The notes under the pieces: model-generated
Told to the model about the DNA's origin: nothing
Database searches by the model: none
Seen by the model: the letters and a program-made list of their open reading frames with translations, nothing else
Shown here: positions 9,739-18,971 of the stretch, in pieces
Layout: every line of letters begins with the position of its first letter
Numbering within the stretch: position 1 is the stretch's first letter
Source of the DNA: Paenibacillus albus
GTDB lineage: Bacteria; Bacillota; Bacilli; Paenibacillales; Paenibacillaceae
Direction: 5' to 3'
DNA: 64,000 bases
Assembly (NCBI RefSeq): GCF_003952225.1
Contig: NZ_CP034437.1
Span: forward strand, 275,001-339,000
Position numbers and translations under genes: made by a program

Positions 9739-12254
9739 TTATTTCACCAGCTGGCCGCGTGTTACACCAAGCTGATTAATGGCTTTCAAGCTGCGCCATA
9801 CTTGCGTTCCGCCAATACGTCCTGCAAGCGCGTCGCTGTATAAATCAACAACTTCATTCACTTTATCCGCAGTTTCTTCCAGGAATTCAATCCGGAACGA
9901 TGCTACACCCAGCTCGCGGAACTGCTTCATGTACTCCGCTCCAGACTGCTCGATCGCATTGTATACCGTATTCCGGCAGCCTTCGTCGACCCGAACCGGA
10001 TGCGACATGCCGATCCGATCCTGCAGCGATACGTTATGCTCTTCGCAAGGACGTCCGCAGTTCGTGAAGTCCGTACCTTCGCTGAGGAATGTGCAATAGA
10101 CGCAGTGCTCGGTATGGAACATCGGCAAATGCTGATGGATAACAACTTCCATCTTCGATGTTTCGCTGCGGCGCAGCAGGTCAAACATTTGCTGTACATT
10201 CAGATCATAGGAAGGGGTAACGAGGCTGCAGCCTGCATCAAGGAACAGATTCGCCGCCTTGTGATTCGCAATGTTCAGCGAGAAGTCGCCGATTAGCTCC
10301 GGGAACGCCTCATTCGGCTTCGCGGCGCGTGCACGCAAGTAGTAGTACAGCGCGCCTGTGTTGCGAACAAGCACCGCATCCGGCTTCAGCTTCAAGATGT
10401 TCGCATGGTAGCCGTTCTCATTCGGCATATGAATGCGCGGCGTTACAAGCCCGATTGGCTTGCCAGCGCTCCGCGCCAGCTCCATCGCAGCCGGCAGCTG
10501 CTTAATAAATTCAAAGTCGGCGTATACCATGCCTACTTTATCATTCTTCACAGCGGCTTCCAGCTGCGGGAGGCTGCGGCAGAGCACCGTCAGCTTCGCA
10601 TTCTCAGCATTCAGCTGCTGTACGGTTTCACCACCACGAATGTCGTCGTCGATATCAACCGCATGCTTGATATAAACCGGCGGCTTCGGACGTTCGCCAG
10701 CAAGTGCCTCTACCGCTTCGCGGCGCATCCGATTCAATTCGCGCATCGGCACGATCAAATCCCCGTTTAGCTCCACTTCAAGTGATTCGAGCTGATAGAC
10801 TGTACCGCCCAGACGACCGAGCTGTTCCTCCAGAATCGCGCTATCCATCGGACGCTTCTGCGCCTGCTCGAGCTCTAGCTCGGAACTGATCTCTACCGTA
10901 TTGCCCTTCTCCACATCCGTCCACACGGTATGAAGCGGCTGTCCGAGTTCTCCTGTCACTTTCACATGCAGCGGGAATATACGGTACGGCTTCTCCGTTT
11001 CGAAGGAAGCGCGCAGACGACGATCAAGCGCCGGATCGCTTGTCTTCCATACGCGATCGCCGACGTGAACACGGCGGAGATCCACGTCATTTCGCCCTGG
11101 AACAAGCTCAATGACAAGACCTTCCTGCGCTTCGCCTTCCATCTTCGTCCCTTGGCGGCGAATATCATAGATGCGGCCGCCTTCTTCTTTCTTCGTCGGG
11201 TCGCCGGCGTCGAATACGATACCGTCGCCCCGCTTCACCGGCACTTCGATCCGGCAAACCACCGCATCGCGAAGAATCTTCTCGACACGGCCCAGGTAAA
11301 CGCCTCGGCTCTTCGGGAAAGTCCCTTCCACGAGCAGCTTATTGTTCGTGCCATCAAGGAAGCCGTGTGTAAATCCACGAGAGAAGCTCTGCTGCAGCTC
11401 GCGCATCTCTTCCTTCGACGGCGCAGAACGATCGCCATCGAAATACTTATCAATCGCGCGGCGATATTTGCTGACTACATTCGCCACATATTCCGGGCTC
11501 TTCAGGCGGCCTTCGATCTTGAAGGAGGTAACGCCCGCTTCGATCAACTCAGGAACAAGCTCAACTGCCGCAAGATCCTTCGGCGACAACAGGTAGGTCA
11601 CATCGCCCATCGGCTTCTGCTCGCCGTCGACCATCAAATCATACGGGAGACGGCATGCTTGCGCGCACTCGCCGCGGTTGGCGGAACGGCCGCCCCACAT
11701 TTCGCTCGTCAGACACTGGCCGGAGTAGGAAACGCACAGCGCTCCATGAACGAACACTTCCATCGGAAGCTTCGCCTGCTCGCCGATTGTTTTAATTTGT
11801 TTGAGATTATTTTCGCGTCCAAGCACGACCCGTTCGATATCGAACGGCTTCGTGAACTCAACTGCCTCCGGCGATGTAATCGTCATCTGCGTCGAGCCGT
11901 GAATCGGGAAGTCCGGCGACATCTCGCGGATAAGCTTCACAAGACCGAGATCCTGCACAATTACCGCATCCACGCCAGCGTCGATACAAGCTTCGATCAG
12001 CGCTTTGGCTTCGCCGAGCTCTTCTTCAAATACAAGAATATTAAACGTGAGGAATCCTTTTACGCCATAGCTGTGTAGAAACGCCATAATCTCAGGCAGC
12101 TCGTCCGTATGAAAGTTATTCGCTCTCGCTCTAGCATTAAATTTCTCCACACCAAAAAAACAGCATCGGCCCCATTGGCCACTGCCGCCCGCATACACTC
12201 CCAATCGCCGGCTGGTGCCAGCAATTCAACTTCGTGCCGTTTCATCATACCCAT
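9739..12254 (-). CDS. U32 family peptidase/RlhA-like protein, reading frame broken near the N-terminus
   Basis: The main frame gives most of a large U32 family protein: GVEKFNARARANNF, the U32 signature region with SEMWGGRSANRGECAQACR, a DUF3656-like segment (KRPMDSAILEEQLGRLGG) and a C-terminal extension with CVYCTF and C-x-R-x-C cysteines. The family N-terminus (ELLAPAGDWECM, NGADAVF) is instead found in another frame starting at 12254. The two frames meet at a run of seven A (12154-12160; T on the coding strand); one more T would join them cleanly as AVFFGVEKF. Either an assembly error, a true mutation, or slippage. Members of this family hydroxylate RNA or are called collagenase-like; the exact role here is not known. 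Confidence 0.85.
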
Positions 12255-12345
12255 CTTTAATTAACGCCATCCTTATCCTCGTTCACTTATTTCCCTACAG
12301 TGTACCATTGCAGACGCCCAAACGAAAGCCGCGCTCTAACACAAA

Positions 12346-12384
12346 CGCCGCTTCTTACCGAAATATTTCCGGTCCGAAGCGGCG
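12346..12384 (-). terminator. Possible terminator downstream of the stalk-domain gene
   Basis: Perfect nine-base arms CGCCGCTTC/GAAGCGGCG with an additional inner ACCG/CGGT pair. On the minus strand it is followed only by TTTG, so the T-run is weak. It is placed 19 bases beyond the stop of the upstream gene. Confidence 0.55.
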
Positions 12385-12402
12385 CAGCGCCTTTATTAAT
12401 CA

Positions 12403-14340
12403 CTAGCTAGTGAATGTGAATGATCCAATAACTTTCTCTACCGCAGCACGATTGCTGTCCGTATTGTTCGACTGATTAACGGTATAGTTAATCAAGTACG
12501 TCGTACCATTCTTCTCAAAAATATAGAAGATCGTTGTTGATGGGACAGTATCCGTCGGGAAGTCGACTACGATCTTCGTCGCCGAGATGCCGCTGCCTAC
12601 AGTCGTAGTAGTCGTTTCTTTAATAACTGCGCCAGCCTTCTTCATATTGTCATCACTGTTAATGAAGTTTCTCAGCATATTGATGTAATCGCTAGTACTT
12701 GTTTCCTCGAAAGTATCGATTCCGACAGAACCAAACGGGATGGTGTAGAAGACGGAATCTTCTTCAAAGTCCTTATCAACACCGTGCCACGATTCTGGGA
12801 GACCAATGGAGTAGCCGTATTTCTTACTCGTCTTCGTTACCGTAAGATCTGCCAGATGTTCCGCATCGTCCAAATCGCTGAAGTTGGATTCTACGAAATT
12901 GGTATCAATATCAATAGAGCTCGCTATGCTTGTAAATAATGATTCTCCCTTAGCTGTACCATCTTGTACGTAGAGGTAGTCCAACTCATATTTGTGCTTC
13001 GCAACTGCGAAGAATACATCGTATTCTTTGTACCACACTTTTTTGTCATACGAGTATTCAAAGCCTAGCACCTGTGCTTGTCCATCCGCTAGTGTCATTG
13101 ACGACTCGCTCACATTGCGAAGGTAATCCGGCAAGAACGAGTTCTCCAGCTTCTGGCGCATGCGATGCATCCAATCAGCAGCGGTATCGTTCTCTTTCAG
13201 CGAGCTGATTTGAACGCTCATGAGACCATTCTTATTCGCAAACATCGGGAACGAAGCGTCTTTCACGCGAACCCAATCAACAGGCAGTTTAACAGACAAG
13301 CCATAGTCCTTATCTGTCACCGTGAGATTGCCGTTCTGGACTTTCGTAATATCTTTCAGGGAGATGTCGCTTTTCGCAAAGGAAGGCTTAAAGCTGTTCA
13401 GAATATCTTGGAAACCATTCAGTTTATCTTTGTTCTCCGACTTCACGCCTGATGCAGCCATGTAAATCCGGTTATCCACCTGAATAACACGATATTCGTA
13501 GTACCAGCCGCTGCGCGACTTACTGATAATCTTCTCAAACGACAGATTACCAATTGTGACCGTCTTCTTCTCTACGGCAAACTCATCAGAGGCAAAATAA
13601 TCTGCCGCATAGTCACGAAGCTCTTCGTGCGAATAAGCTTGATCGACATCCTCGATGAAGATCGCGATTTTACTATCCTCTGCAACTGACGACCACTCTG
13701 TTATTGTGCCATTGTCGTTCTGGTACGTCATTACGAGGTCCGACGGATATTTCATCGACCAGTTATAGTAGCTGTCTCCGACCTGTGTTTTACCTGCATC
13801 GGAATTGATGCCGCCTGTGTTATTACCTGTGGAAGCTGCTGTCGTAGCTACCTTGAATCCTTTAATCGTAATGGCATTTCCGTTTAATGCTAATGTTGCG
13901 CCAAACGCTGAAACGATAACGCGAAGCGGTACCATCGTTACATTGTTCACAATCTTCGGTTCAGCCGTAAGAGTGATTGGCGAGCCGTTGACCTTTACCG
14001 ACTTGCTTCCAATTGTAAGCACCACTGTCGTTTTATTGTAGGACAACGTGATAATTTTGTTATTCTCCAGCTTCAGTCCTGCGCCGAATGCCTTCGTAAT
14101 GACGCTTAGCGGCACCATTGTTGTGCCGTTCTGCTTGTACGGCTTCTGAATAGTAGATGTCGTACCGTTAACGGTAAGCGTTGGGCTTCCAATTGCAAGC
14201 TTGATCTCAACTGATTTGACTTCAACCGGCATATCGGATGCTCCTGCAACTGCAGGCATAAGTGCAAATATCATACACGCCGTAATGAGTAGAGCTAACA
14301 GTTTGTTCTTCAAGTTGATTTTTCTCTCCCTCGATTTCAT
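12403..14340 (-). CDS. Secreted stalk-domain (copper amine oxidase N-terminal-like) protein
   Basis: A 645-residue exported protein. An N-terminal signal peptide (KNKLLALLITACMIFALMP, cleavage near AGASD) is followed by two stalk repeats at about 40-165, each ending in a V-P-L-x-V motif with GTTMVPLSVI and NVTMVPLRVI. The remainder holds three similar segments that each start with a phrase like YGYSIGLPESW or YGLSVKLPVDW, so it appears to be internally repeated. No catalytic motif is recognised. The ATG at 14340 follows the HtrA stop directly but has a poor ribosome site; a TTG at 14313 has GAGGGAG upstream and gives a cleaner signal peptide, so that start is possible. It is probably co-transcribed with the protease gene. 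Confidence 0.85.
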   Translation of the reverse strand: MKSRERKINLKNKLLALLITACMIFALMPAVAGASDMPVEVKSVEIKLAIGSPTLTVNGTTSTIQKPYKQNGTTMVPLSVITKAFGAGLKLENNKIITLSYNKTTVVLTIGSKSVKVNGSPITLTAEPKIVNNVTMVPLRVIVSAFGATLALNGNAITIKGFKVATTAASTGNNTGGINSDAGKTQVGDSYYNWSMKYPSDLVMTYQNDNGTITEWSSVAEDSKIAIFIEDVDQAYSHEELRDYAADYFASDEFAVEKKTVTIGNLSFEKIISKSRSGWYYEYRVIQVDNRIYMAASGVKSENKDKLNGFQDILNSFKPSFAKSDISLKDITKVQNGNLTVTDKDYGLSVKLPVDWVRVKDASFPMFANKNGLMSVQISSLKENDTAADWMHRMRQKLENSFLPDYLRNVSESSMTLADGQAQVLGFEYSYDKKVWYKEYDVFFAVAKHKYELDYLYVQDGTAKGESLFTSIASSIDIDTNFVESNFSDLDDAEHLADLTVTKTSKKYGYSIGLPESWHGVDKDFEEDSVFYTIPFGSVGIDTFEETSTSDYINMLRNFINSDDNMKKAGAVIKETTTTTVGSGISATKIVVDFPTDTVPSTTIFYIFEKNGTTYLINYTVNQSNNTDSNRAAVEKVIGSFTFTS

Positions 14341-14341
14341 G

Positions 14342-15448
14342 TTATTTTGCTTCAGACAATGTCAGCTTCTTCGTCACGAGATCACCTTCGGACTGCACTA
14401 ACACCTCAATTTGCTGGCCAGGCAGATAAGCCTTAAGCAGCTCGTTCACTTCTACAATAGAAGATACTTGCTTGCCTCCGACGGAATAGATTTGGTCGCC
14501 TTCATGCAAATTAGCTTGCTTCGCGCCTGATCCCCAGACCGACTTGATTTCAAGCGGTTCCGTTGTTGGCAGGCCCACGAGAGCGGACCAACTCTCTTCC
14601 AGCTCTATGCCGAGCGACGGGCGCTTAACTTTGCCATACTTGAAGAATTGATTCACGACATAGCGAACCGTATCCGCCGGAATGGAGAAGCCTAAGCTCT
14701 CAACGCCGTCGCTGACAAATTTCATCGAATTGATTCCAACGACCTCGCCCTTCAAATTGACAAGGGGACCGCCGCTGTTGCCTGGATTGATCGCTGCGTC
14801 TGTCTGAAGAAGCTTGTAATAGGAGGAAACCGAGCGATTCATCCCGCTCAAGATGCCTGTCGTCGCTGTGTTGCGCAGCGAGAACGACACAGGCGTGCCG
14901 ATCGCAACGACTGTCTCTCCTACTTGCAGCTGCAGCGGCACTGGCGCGAATGCAGCAGGCTTCAACTTGGTTGCGTTAATCTTCACAAGCGCAAGGTCGC
15001 TCGTTTCGTCGATGTTGACACGTTTACCCTCGTACTGTTTGCCATCCGATGTCACGACAACGATATTATTCATGTCTTTCACGACATGGGCATTCGTTAC
15101 GATCCAACCGTCTGCTTTCCAGATGACACCGGTGCCGTGCGCCAATGCAAAGCGGTTATCCCCATATTCAGCCGGCTTGCCGATAATGCCGACGACCGAA
15201 GGCGATACTTTCTTTATCACATCTGGCACTTCCGACTTAGGCGTATAGTTGTAGCTTTGTGTCTTGGCATCGTACACTCCTGAGCCGCCGAGCGTCTTCG
15301 TGAGTGAGCTTGCCTTGATGTAAACCTCTCCGTTAATTACCTTTGCATCAAGCTTCGCAGCGCCTGAACTTCCGGCCAATGCGGTCCCCGTCATGAAGAG
15401 CGCACCGGCTATGATGACTAGAACAAGACGTAACCCCCTATGTTTCAC
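14342..15448 (-). CDS. HtrA-like S1C serine protease with PDZ domain, exported
   Basis: 368 residues: an N-terminal hydrophobic segment (signal peptide or anchor), a short stalk-like segment to about residue 70, a trypsin-like domain with the catalytic triad His121 (TNAHVV), Asp151 (TSDLALVKI) and Ser225 (NPGNSGGPL), then one PDZ domain (about 275-365). This is the plan of HtrA/DegP quality-control proteases acting outside the membrane. The start is a GTG with GGAGGAG six to seven bases upstream. An inverted repeat lies just upstream. The downstream stalk protein begins one base after its stop, suggesting a two-gene operon for an extracellular protein and its protease. Confidence 0.92.
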   Translation of the reverse strand: MKHRGLRLVLVIIAGALFMTGTALAGSSGAAKLDAKVINGEVYIKASSLTKTLGGSGVYDAKTQSYNYTPKSEVPDVIKKVSPSVVGIIGKPAEYGDNRFALAHGTGVIWKADGWIVTNAHVVKDMNNIVVVTSDGKQYEGKRVNIDETSDLALVKINATKLKPAAFAPVPLQLQVGETVVAIGTPVSFSLRNTATTGILSGMNRSVSSYYKLLQTDAAINPGNSGGPLVNLKGEVVGINSMKFVSDGVESLGFSIPADTVRYVVNQFFKYGKVKRPSLGIELEESWSALVGLPTTEPLEIKSVWGSGAKQANLHEGDQIYSVGGKQVSSIVEVNELLKAYLPGQQIEVLVQSEGDLVTKKLTLSEAK

Positions 15449-15467
15449 AGTGCTCCTCCATTCTGTA

Positions 15468-15492
15468 CTAGAAATATAGAAATATTTACTAG
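15468..15492. promoter_or_regulatory. Inverted repeat upstream of the HtrA-like gene
   Basis: CTAGAAATAT and ATATTTACTAG form an A/T-rich near-palindrome (one extra base in one arm) 20-45 bases upstream of the GTG start. It could be an operator. I could not assign a clear -35/-10 pair next to it. Confidence 0.3.
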
Positions 15493-15604
15493 ACTAATAG
15501 GTCCACTCTACTATAATTGGATAAATGTGACAATCCGTTTTATCGTCTTTAAACCCGCAATTTGTCCACTTCGTATGCTTTTTTGGCATTGGCATAGTTG
15601 AATC

Positions 15605-15633
15605 TTAACCTTGCTATTTGCTCATGTTATAAT
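15605..15633 (+). promoter_or_regulatory. Sigma-A-type promoter of the sugar isomerase-like gene
   Basis: TTAACC at 15605-15610, a 17-base spacer, and TATAAT at 15628-15633 preceded by TGT (extended -10). The start codon is 51 bases downstream. Confidence 0.7.
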
Positions 15634-15684
15634 GAGTAAAGCTACGCGCAATACATATCCCATTTAGGAGGTCACTATACACGT

Positions 15685-16653
15685 ATGAAACTCGGTGTAT
15701 TCTCTGTACTCTTCGCTCAGAAATCATTTGAAGACGCACTCGACTACATTGCTTCCAAAGGCTTGGACGCAATCGAGATCGGCACAGGCGGCTACCCTGG
15801 CAACGCACACTGCGATCCAGAAGTACTGCTTGCTGACGAGAGCAAGCTGAAAGCATTTAAGGATGCAGTTGACGCTCGCGGCTTAACAATCAGCGCGCTT
15901 AGCTGCCACGGTAACCCGCTTCACCCGCAAAAAGCAATTGCAAGCGAGCATGACGCAGCAATCCGCAAAACGATTGAGCTGGCTTCCAAGCTTGGCGTAC
16001 CTGTTGTAAATACATTCTCCGGCTGCCCAGGCGACCATGAGGATGCGAAATATCCGAACTGGCCGGTTGCTCCATGGCCAAACGATTTCCAAGACATTCT
16101 GAAATGGCAGTGGGAAGAGAAAGTCATTCCGTACTGGAGCGAAATCGCGAAGCTTGCAACAGAAAGCAACGTGAAGATCGGTCTAGAGCTGCATGGCGGC
16201 TTCTCCGTACACAGCCCGGCAACATTGCTTCGCTTGCGTGAAGCTTGCGGCGATGCAATCGGCGCTAACCTTGATCCAAGCCACATGTGGTGGCAAGGTA
16301 TTGACCCTGTACAAGCGATCCATATCCTTGGCCGCGCAGGCGCAATCCACCACTTCCATGCGAAGGACACGACAATTGATCCAATCAACGTGAATAAGCA
16401 CGGCGTAACGGACATGCAGTCCTATACACTGATGCTTGACCGCGCTTGGCAGTTCCGTACGGTTGGCTACGGCCACGACATGAAGATTTGGTCTGACATC
16501 ATCAGTGCGCTTCGCCTTGTTGGCTACGATTACGTCGTAAGCATCGAGCACGAAGACGGCCTGATGTCTGTTGACGAAGGCTTCACGAAAGCTGTTCAAA
16601 ACCTGCAATCCATCCTCATCAAAGAGCCGATCGGCGAGATGTGGTGGGTATAA
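15685..16653 (+). CDS. Sugar phosphate isomerase/epimerase family TIM-barrel protein
   Basis: A 322-residue xylose-isomerase-like TIM barrel. Seen are MKLGVFSVLF at the first strand, the metal-site glutamates and histidines in the regions GLELHGGFSVHS, NLDPSHMWWQG, FHAKDT and a terminal SIEHED. This family interconverts or epimerises sugars and inositol derivatives; substrate cannot be told from sequence. The gene starts with ATG about 12 bases after AGGAGGT, has a consensus promoter, and ends in a strong terminator, so it is a single-gene unit. Its codon use appears biased to GC-ending and AA/AC forms like the reductase gene downstream, suggesting good expression. Confidence 0.88.
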   Translation: MKLGVFSVLFAQKSFEDALDYIASKGLDAIEIGTGGYPGNAHCDPEVLLADESKLKAFKDAVDARGLTISALSCHGNPLHPQKAIASEHDAAIRKTIELASKLGVPVVNTFSGCPGDHEDAKYPNWPVAPWPNDFQDILKWQWEEKVIPYWSEIAKLATESNVKIGLELHGGFSVHSPATLLRLREACGDAIGANLDPSHMWWQGIDPVQAIHILGRAGAIHHFHAKDTTIDPINVNKHGVTDMQSYTLMLDRAWQFRTVGYGHDMKIWSDIISALRLVGYDYVVSIEHEDGLMSVDEGFTKAVQNLQSILIKEPIGEMWWV

Positions 16654-16666
16654 TACCCCAATAAGC

Positions 16667-16703
16667 AAAAACCTCCAGCCCTTATGGGTTGGAGGTTTTT
16701 GTT
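16667..16703 (+). terminator. Terminator of the sugar isomerase-like gene
   Basis: AAAACCTCCA-GCCC / GGGT-TGGAGGTTTTT hairpin with a four-base loop and T-run; its A-rich left arm means it may work in both directions. Confidence 0.9.
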
Positions 16704-16715
16704 TGTGGGTTATAT

Positions 16716-16753
16716 AAAAATGCCGAAATCCTGAGCGCTCAAGATTCCGGCAT
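16716..16753 (-). terminator. Terminator of the small membrane protein gene
   Basis: TGCCG-AATC-TGAGCGCTCA-GATT-CGGCA imperfect hairpin; on the minus strand it is followed by TTTTTAT. Confidence 0.85.
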
Positions 16754-16797
16754 TATCCGTTCATTTATTATGGTTCACAGTTCAGTTCGGTACGATA

Positions 16798-17013
16798 TTA
16801 CTGCAACCAAACTTTGAAGATCATCACGTAGTTCGCGAACAGGAATACTGCAAGCGAAACCGCTGTAAATCCGATAGCGAATACATTCTTCTTCGGACGA
16901 GCCATAATTAAACGAACCAATCCGATGAAAATAACAATTGTAAACAGTAGCATCATAATATCCATTGGATCGAACTTTGTAAGGGTATTTGCTGCTTGTT
17001 CAGCAAGAAACAT
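16798..17013 (-). CDS. Small two-helix membrane protein, probably DUF2759 family
   Basis: 71 residues with two hydrophobic segments (about 18-36 and 46-66) separated by a basic loop RPKKN. The pattern (FDPMDIMMLLFT, ARPKKNVFAIGFTAVSL) resembles the DUF2759 family of Bacillales, from memory rather than a search. The ATG has AAGGAGG seven bases upstream, a candidate promoter and its own terminator, which supports a real gene. Function unknown. Confidence 0.82.
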   Translation of the reverse strand: MFLAEQAANTLTKFDPMDIMMLLFTIVIFIGLVRLIMARPKKNVFAIGFTAVSLAVFLFANYVMIFKVWLQ

Positions 17014-17055
17014 AGGTGTAATCCTCCTTATTTTCGCACTTAGCCTATATTAGTT

Positions 17056-17084
17056 ATGTTAGCCTCATCACGGTCTCGATGCAA
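17056..17084 (-). promoter_or_regulatory. Candidate promoter of the small membrane protein gene
   Basis: On the minus strand TTGCAT (17079-17084), 17-base spacer, TAACAT (17056-17061). An inverted repeat GTGACAA/TTGTCAC (17085-17116) lies directly upstream of the -35. Confidence 0.45.
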
Positions 17085-17196
17085 GTGACAATCGAGAATC
17101 GTAACAAGTTTGTCACCATTTGGAGAAAGGGTTCTTTTTATAAACAGACCCTTCATTAATTATAATAAATCCTTATATTTTCGCGGATGCTACTCA

Positions 17197-17225
17197 TTGT
17201 CGCTAAGACTGAAGTGTGGTACGAT
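17197..17225 (+). promoter_or_regulatory. Candidate promoter of the nitrite/sulfite reductase gene
   Basis: TTGTCG (17197-17202), 17-base spacer and TACGAT (17220-17225) preceded by TGG, an extended -10. The expected transcript would start a few bases before the palindrome at 17243. Confidence 0.5.
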
Positions 17226-17242
17226 TCTGTGTAGTATTCATA

Positions 17243-17262
17243 CGAAAATCGTCGGATTTTCG
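17243..17262. promoter_or_regulatory. Perfect inverted repeat in the reductase leader, possible operator
   Basis: CGAAAATC-GTCG-GATTTTCG, eight-base perfect arms with a four-base centre, placed just after the predicted transcription start. It could bind a repressor of sulfur or nitrogen assimilation. The regulator is not identified. Confidence 0.4.
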
Positions 17263-17309
17263 CAAATGACCTAATAAGCTGAGCATAACATCCTTAGGAG
17301 GAACGAGCA

Positions 17310-18920
17310 ATGCCTTATGAAGCCGTATGGATGAATGACCCTTCCAAACTCAATAAATTCGAATTTATTAAAATGGAAAAAGACGGACTCGATGTAATTC
17401 GCACCATTATCGACAAGTATTCAAAGGAAGGCTATGCCTCCATTCCCGAGGATGACATGAACCGTTTCAAGTGGGCCGGCGTTTATGAACAGAAGCCTAA
17501 AGACGGCTACTTCATGATGCGGATCCGGATCAACACCGGCATCATGACTTCTGCGCAAGCACGTGCACTCGCTTCGATCGGCCGCGATTACGGACGCGAT
17601 CTAATTGATGTTACAACTCGCCAAGCGATTCAATATCACTGGCTGAAGATTGAAGACATGCCGGACATCTTCAACCGCCTTGAAGCGGTTGGCTTGTATT
17701 CCTTCGAAGCATGCGGCGACTGCCCGCGTACTATTGTAGGAAATCCGCTTGCGGGCATTGATCCTGATGAGCTGATGGATACACGCGAAATCGTTGAGCA
17801 AGTTAATGATTTCTACCTGATGAACCGTGATTTCTCCAATTTGCCTCGCAAATATAAAATGTCCATTTCTGCAAACATCTATAACAATGCGAATGCCGAG
17901 ATTAATGATCTTGCATTCGTTCCAGCAACGAAAGTCATCGACGGCGAAGAAGTGATCGGCTTCCATGCTTATGTTGGCGGCGGTCTTTCTGCAAAGCCTC
18001 ACATGGCGAAAGAGCTCGACATGTTCGTGCGTCCTGAAGAAGTACTGAAGGTCTCGATCGGCGTTACGACGATCTTCCGTGACTTCGGCTACCGTGAGAA
18101 GCGTCACCAAGCCCGTCTTAAATTCCTTGTCGCTGACTGGGGTCCAGAGAAGTTCCTCGAGAAGCTGAAAGAAATTATCGGGTACATGCCGTCTGCAGGC
18201 CAGAACAAAGTCGTAGGCTGGAATGCCGTTTACTACGATGGCGTTTCCCCGCAGAAGGAAGAGGGCTTGAACTTCATCGGCTTGAACGTACCTGTCGGCC
18301 GTACAAACTCGGATGAGCTTGAACAGCTTGCTGATGCAGCAGATCAGTTCGGCGATGGTATGATCCGTACGACGATGTCACAGAACATCATGCTGAGCGG
18401 CATTCCTGATGATAAAGTTGAAGAAGCGCTGGCTCTTCCTATATTGAAGCGTCTCTCACCTAAAGCAAGACCGTTCATGAGCCGTACGGTTTCCTGCACA
18501 GGCAACGAGTTCTGCAACCTTGCTGTCGTTGAAACGAAAGAGCGCGCTCGCCGCGTTGCCGACTTCCTGGACGATCATGTCGAGTTGGATGAGAAGATCC
18601 GTATCCACTTCATCGGCTGCCCGAACGCTTGCGGTCAGAAGCACATTGCCGATATTGGTCTGCAAGGCGCACTCGTTAAAACACCTGATGGCATGGTTGA
18701 TGCTTTCGATATCGCTGTCGGCGGTATCCTCGGTCCTGGTGCAACGTTCAATCAGTCGCTTAAAGGCCGTGTCAAAGGCGATGACCTTGGCTATGTGCTC
18801 GTAAAGCTGATCAACTTCTACAAAGAAGGCCGTGAGTCCGGCGAAACGTTCCATAACTATGTGAACCGTGTAGGCGTGCCAGCGTTCCAAGAACGTCTGA
18901 CTGAAATTTTAGCCAGCTAA
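17310..18920 (+). CDS. Siroheme- and [4Fe-4S]-containing nitrite/sulfite reductase
   Basis: A 536-residue enzyme of the ferredoxin-dependent nitrite/sulfite reductase family, carrying out six-electron reduction of nitrite to ammonia or sulfite to sulfide in the cytoplasm. Two ferredoxin-like half domains alternate with two 4Fe-4S/siroheme domains. The cluster ligands are visible as SCTGNEFC (C-x5-C) near residue 395 and GCPNAC (C-x3-C) near 437; siroheme-contact basic residues lie in TTRQAIQYHW. The ATG has AGGAGG eight bases upstream. It stands alone with promoter, leader palindrome and terminator. Sequence alone does not settle nitrite versus sulfite as substrate. Confidence 0.93.
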   Translation: MPYEAVWMNDPSKLNKFEFIKMEKDGLDVIRTIIDKYSKEGYASIPEDDMNRFKWAGVYEQKPKDGYFMMRIRINTGIMTSAQARALASIGRDYGRDLIDVTTRQAIQYHWLKIEDMPDIFNRLEAVGLYSFEACGDCPRTIVGNPLAGIDPDELMDTREIVEQVNDFYLMNRDFSNLPRKYKMSISANIYNNANAEINDLAFVPATKVIDGEEVIGFHAYVGGGLSAKPHMAKELDMFVRPEEVLKVSIGVTTIFRDFGYREKRHQARLKFLVADWGPEKFLEKLKEIIGYMPSAGQNKVVGWNAVYYDGVSPQKEEGLNFIGLNVPVGRTNSDELEQLADAADQFGDGMIRTTMSQNIMLSGIPDDKVEEALALPILKRLSPKARPFMSRTVSCTGNEFCNLAVVETKERARRVADFLDDHVELDEKIRIHFIGCPNACGQKHIADIGLQGALVKTPDGMVDAFDIAVGGILGPGATFNQSLKGRVKGDDLGYVLVKLINFYKEGRESGETFHNYVNRVGVPAFQERLTEILAS

Positions 18921-18926
18921 ATGATT

Positions 18927-18968
18927 AAGGGGTTGAACCATCTCTCCACGAGAAGGTTCAACCCCTTT
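18927..18968 (+). terminator. Terminator shared by the reductase and the convergent secreted-protein gene
   Basis: Perfect 13-base arms AAGGGGTTGAACC/GGTTCAACCCCTT followed by TTTTG on the plus strand. It lies between convergent genes and may act on both. Confidence 0.88.
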
Positions 18969-18971
18969 TGT

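Noticed and set aside
10930-12078. A 382-codon open frame on the plus strand
   Set aside because: It lies fully opposite the U32 gene, has no ribosome site of note and no recognisable protein features; it is a shadow of a codon-biased gene.
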